Shown piece after piece: positions 61,461 to 64,000 of a stretch of 64,000 nucleotides of DNA. Below the pieces are notes generated by a model. That model ran no database searches, was not told the origin of the DNA, and saw nothing but the letters and a program-made list of their open reading frames with translations. Numbering within the stretch: the stretch's first letter is position 1; every line of letters begins with the position of its first letter. The translations under genes and the position numbers were made by a program. This stretch comes from an uncultured Agathobacter sp. (lineage in GTDB: Bacteria > Bacillota > Clostridia > Lachnospirales > Lachnospiraceae). The stretch covers positions 27,407 through 91,406 of the forward strand of contig CAKRNE010000007.1 of the NCBI GenBank assembly GCA_934365945.1. Direction: 5' to 3'.

Positions 61461-61501
61461 AAAAAAAGAGTGTTCAATTTGTGAATTTTGAACACTCTTT
61501 T
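61461..61501 (-). terminator. Terminator of purA
   Basis: Stem AAAAGAGTGTTCAA / TTGAACACTCTTTT with a 10-nt loop and a further T run on the minus strand; 43 bp beyond the purA stop. Confidence 0.9.
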
Positions 61502-61543
61502 GTAAATTAATTAAATTTTTTCATACTGTAATATTTGGCACTT

Positions 61544-62929
<1,386 letters not shown>

Positions 62930-62939
62930 CTATTAATAA

Positions 62940-63815
62940 TTAGCTGTTACAGTACTCTATCTTCTTTGAGCAGGCTATCGCAAGCGCTCCCGGTCCTATG
63001 TGGCATGAAACCGAAAGTGAAAGTGGATTCATGACAATCTCGTTATTCGGGAATGCCGCCTGTACCTCTTCCTTAAATGCCTCTGCTGCTGCAAGATCAT
63101 GTGTGTAAGCCATCTCCAGATTTATCCGGCTGCCGTCCGGATTACCAAAGCGCTTCTCAAAATCCGACTTCATGGCATCTATCATGATGCTCTTTGCCTG
63201 CTTTACGGTACGTGCCTTTGCAAATGCGTCAAGCTTCTCACCCTGAATCTGAAGCACTGGCTTAAGCTTTAAAAGTGTGCCAAGTGCTGCCGCTGCAGGT
63301 GTGATTCTGCCACCCTTTTTGAGATAGGTGAGAGTATCGACCATGATATATATGGAAGACTCAAACTTTGCATCCTCTAATATCTGCTTTATCTCGGCCG
63401 CATTTTTTCCTTCCTCTGCCAGCTTCTTTGCATCTATAACCGACTGGCGCATTGTGACTGATATTCTCTGATTGTTGACTACCTGCACTTTGCCGTCATA
63501 ATCCTGTGAGAGCATGTATGCTGTCTCACATGAGCTTGAAAGACCTGATGACATAGGAATGTATACAATCTCATCATTTTCCTTTAAGAGCTCATCCCAT
63601 TTATCTGTTACATCCCCGACCAAAGGCATAGATGTCTTGATATCTCCGCCTGCCGCGAGCTTCTCGTAGAACTGCTCCTGCGTCAGATCAATATTCTCAT
63701 AATACATCTGCTCATTGATGTAAAAAGGCATTGGGAGTACCTCAACTCCAAGCATTTTTGCCTCGTCAGGTGTGATACCGCTGTTTGAATCGGTAACTAC
63801 TATAACCTTACTCAT
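62940..63815 (-). CDS. DegV family fatty-acid-binding protein
   Basis: 291 residues. N-terminal VIVVTDSNSGITPDEAK, MSSGLSSSCETA near residue 95, and C-terminal CHIGPGALAIACSKK are all DegV hallmarks. These proteins bind fatty acids as FakB-like subunits of the fatty-acid kinase system. The partner FakA is not in the window. The last gene in the window, in the same direction as purA. Confidence 0.9.
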   Translation of the reverse strand: MSKVIVVTDSNSGITPDEAKMLGVEVLPMPFYINEQMYYENIDLTQEQFYEKLAAGGDIKTSMPLVGDVTDKWDELLKENDEIVYIPMSSGLSSSCETAYMLSQDYDGKVQVVNNQRISVTMRQSVIDAKKLAEEGKNAAEIKQILEDAKFESSIYIMVDTLTYLKKGGRITPAAAALGTLLKLKPVLQIQGEKLDAFAKARTVKQAKSIMIDAMKSDFEKRFGNPDGSRINLEMAYTHDLAAAEAFKEEVQAAFPNNEIVMNPLSLSVSCHIGPGALAIACSKKIEYCNS

Positions 63816-63937
63816 TATTTCACACTCCGATTAATCATTCTTATGTTTTCTTTTCAACACCGCCCATTATACCATAGCAATATATGTTTGAAAAGTTTTT
63901 TTTAGCGCCCCGGGGAATATCCTAAAATGAATTTCTA

Positions 63938-63967
63938 AATTCCACCGCCCAATGGGGTGATGGAATT
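63938..63967. other. Imperfect hairpin near the right window edge
   Basis: AATTCCACCGCCC and GGGGTGATGGAATT form an imperfect stem with a 3-nt loop in the otherwise non-coding last 185 bp. Role unknown; the neighbouring gene is outside the window. Confidence 0.45.
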
Positions 63968-64000
63968 CTCTCTCGCACAGTAGATATTTACTCTTTCATA

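Overview
The window looks like a chromosome segment from a sporulation-gene-bearing Lachnospiraceae Firmicute close to Agathobacter rectalis / Roseburia. The grounds are protein character and gene order: spoIIIA, sigE, sigG, a dcw cluster with two class B penicillin-binding proteins, Nudix, DegV, DUF1540 and Gld-type ABC genes. Base composition is moderate to AT-rich, and most genes lie on the minus strand. The species is an inference; nothing was searched.

Layout. 0-6 kb: 5' end of an NAD-dependent DNA ligase, an RluF-type pseudouridine synthase, an SH3 membrane protein, tRNA-Arg(CCG), DAHP synthase (plus strand), Nudix hydrolase and iron alcohol dehydrogenase. 6-11.5 kb: rny, recX, recA (LexA box and promoter visible), prfC. 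11.5-16.1 kb: spoIIIAA-AH, reading right to left. 16.1-21.8 kb: a 266-bp palindromic repeat, argS, an ECF S component, sigG, an HD-GYP protein, and queT behind a preQ1-I-like leader. 21.9-29.9 kb: a beta-CASP nuclease, sigE, spoIIGA, ftsZ, ftsQ, ftsW, murD. 44.7-50.8 kb: the upstream half of the same dcw cluster (spoVD 5' part, a vegetative-type PBP, ftsL, rsmH, mraZ) and lgt. 50.9-64 kb: DUF1540 protein, thrS with a T-box leader, SEC-C protein, a multi-hairpin element, two small plus-strand genes, a P-type ATPase, a Gld-like ABC system, purA, DegV.

The main discovery is that the dcw cluster is split by a 14,137-bp AT-rich element (about 30564..44700) inserted inside the spoVD-like PBP gene. 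The break falls in the SxN active-site motif (Ser-Cys-Asn). Joining the two gene ends across a shared TT dinucleotide restores an uninterrupted 559-residue PBP with the SCN motif intact. A large serine recombinase gene ends 38 bp from the left junction. This is the architecture of skin-type intervening elements that are cut out of sporulation genes in the mother cell, here in a PBP gene. The element also carries an HUH rolling-circle Rep-like protein, a second small resolvase, a GIY-YIG plus Eco57I-type methyltransferase fusion, a secreted protein, an S-layer-like lipoprotein, an XRE regulator with a divergent gene, a DUF3846 protein and several small unknowns. No conjugation machinery is visible. 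A promoter for murD overlaps the spoVD stop codon and ftsZ has its own promoter, which would let the insertion be tolerated.

Other notable points: three structured intergenic elements (16133..16398, 21032..21121, 54310..54543), a four-box MraZ operator, a terminator-like hairpin that buries the spoVD ribosome binding site, a shortened SpoIIIAF, and a DUF4340-like remnant next to the Gld-like transporter.
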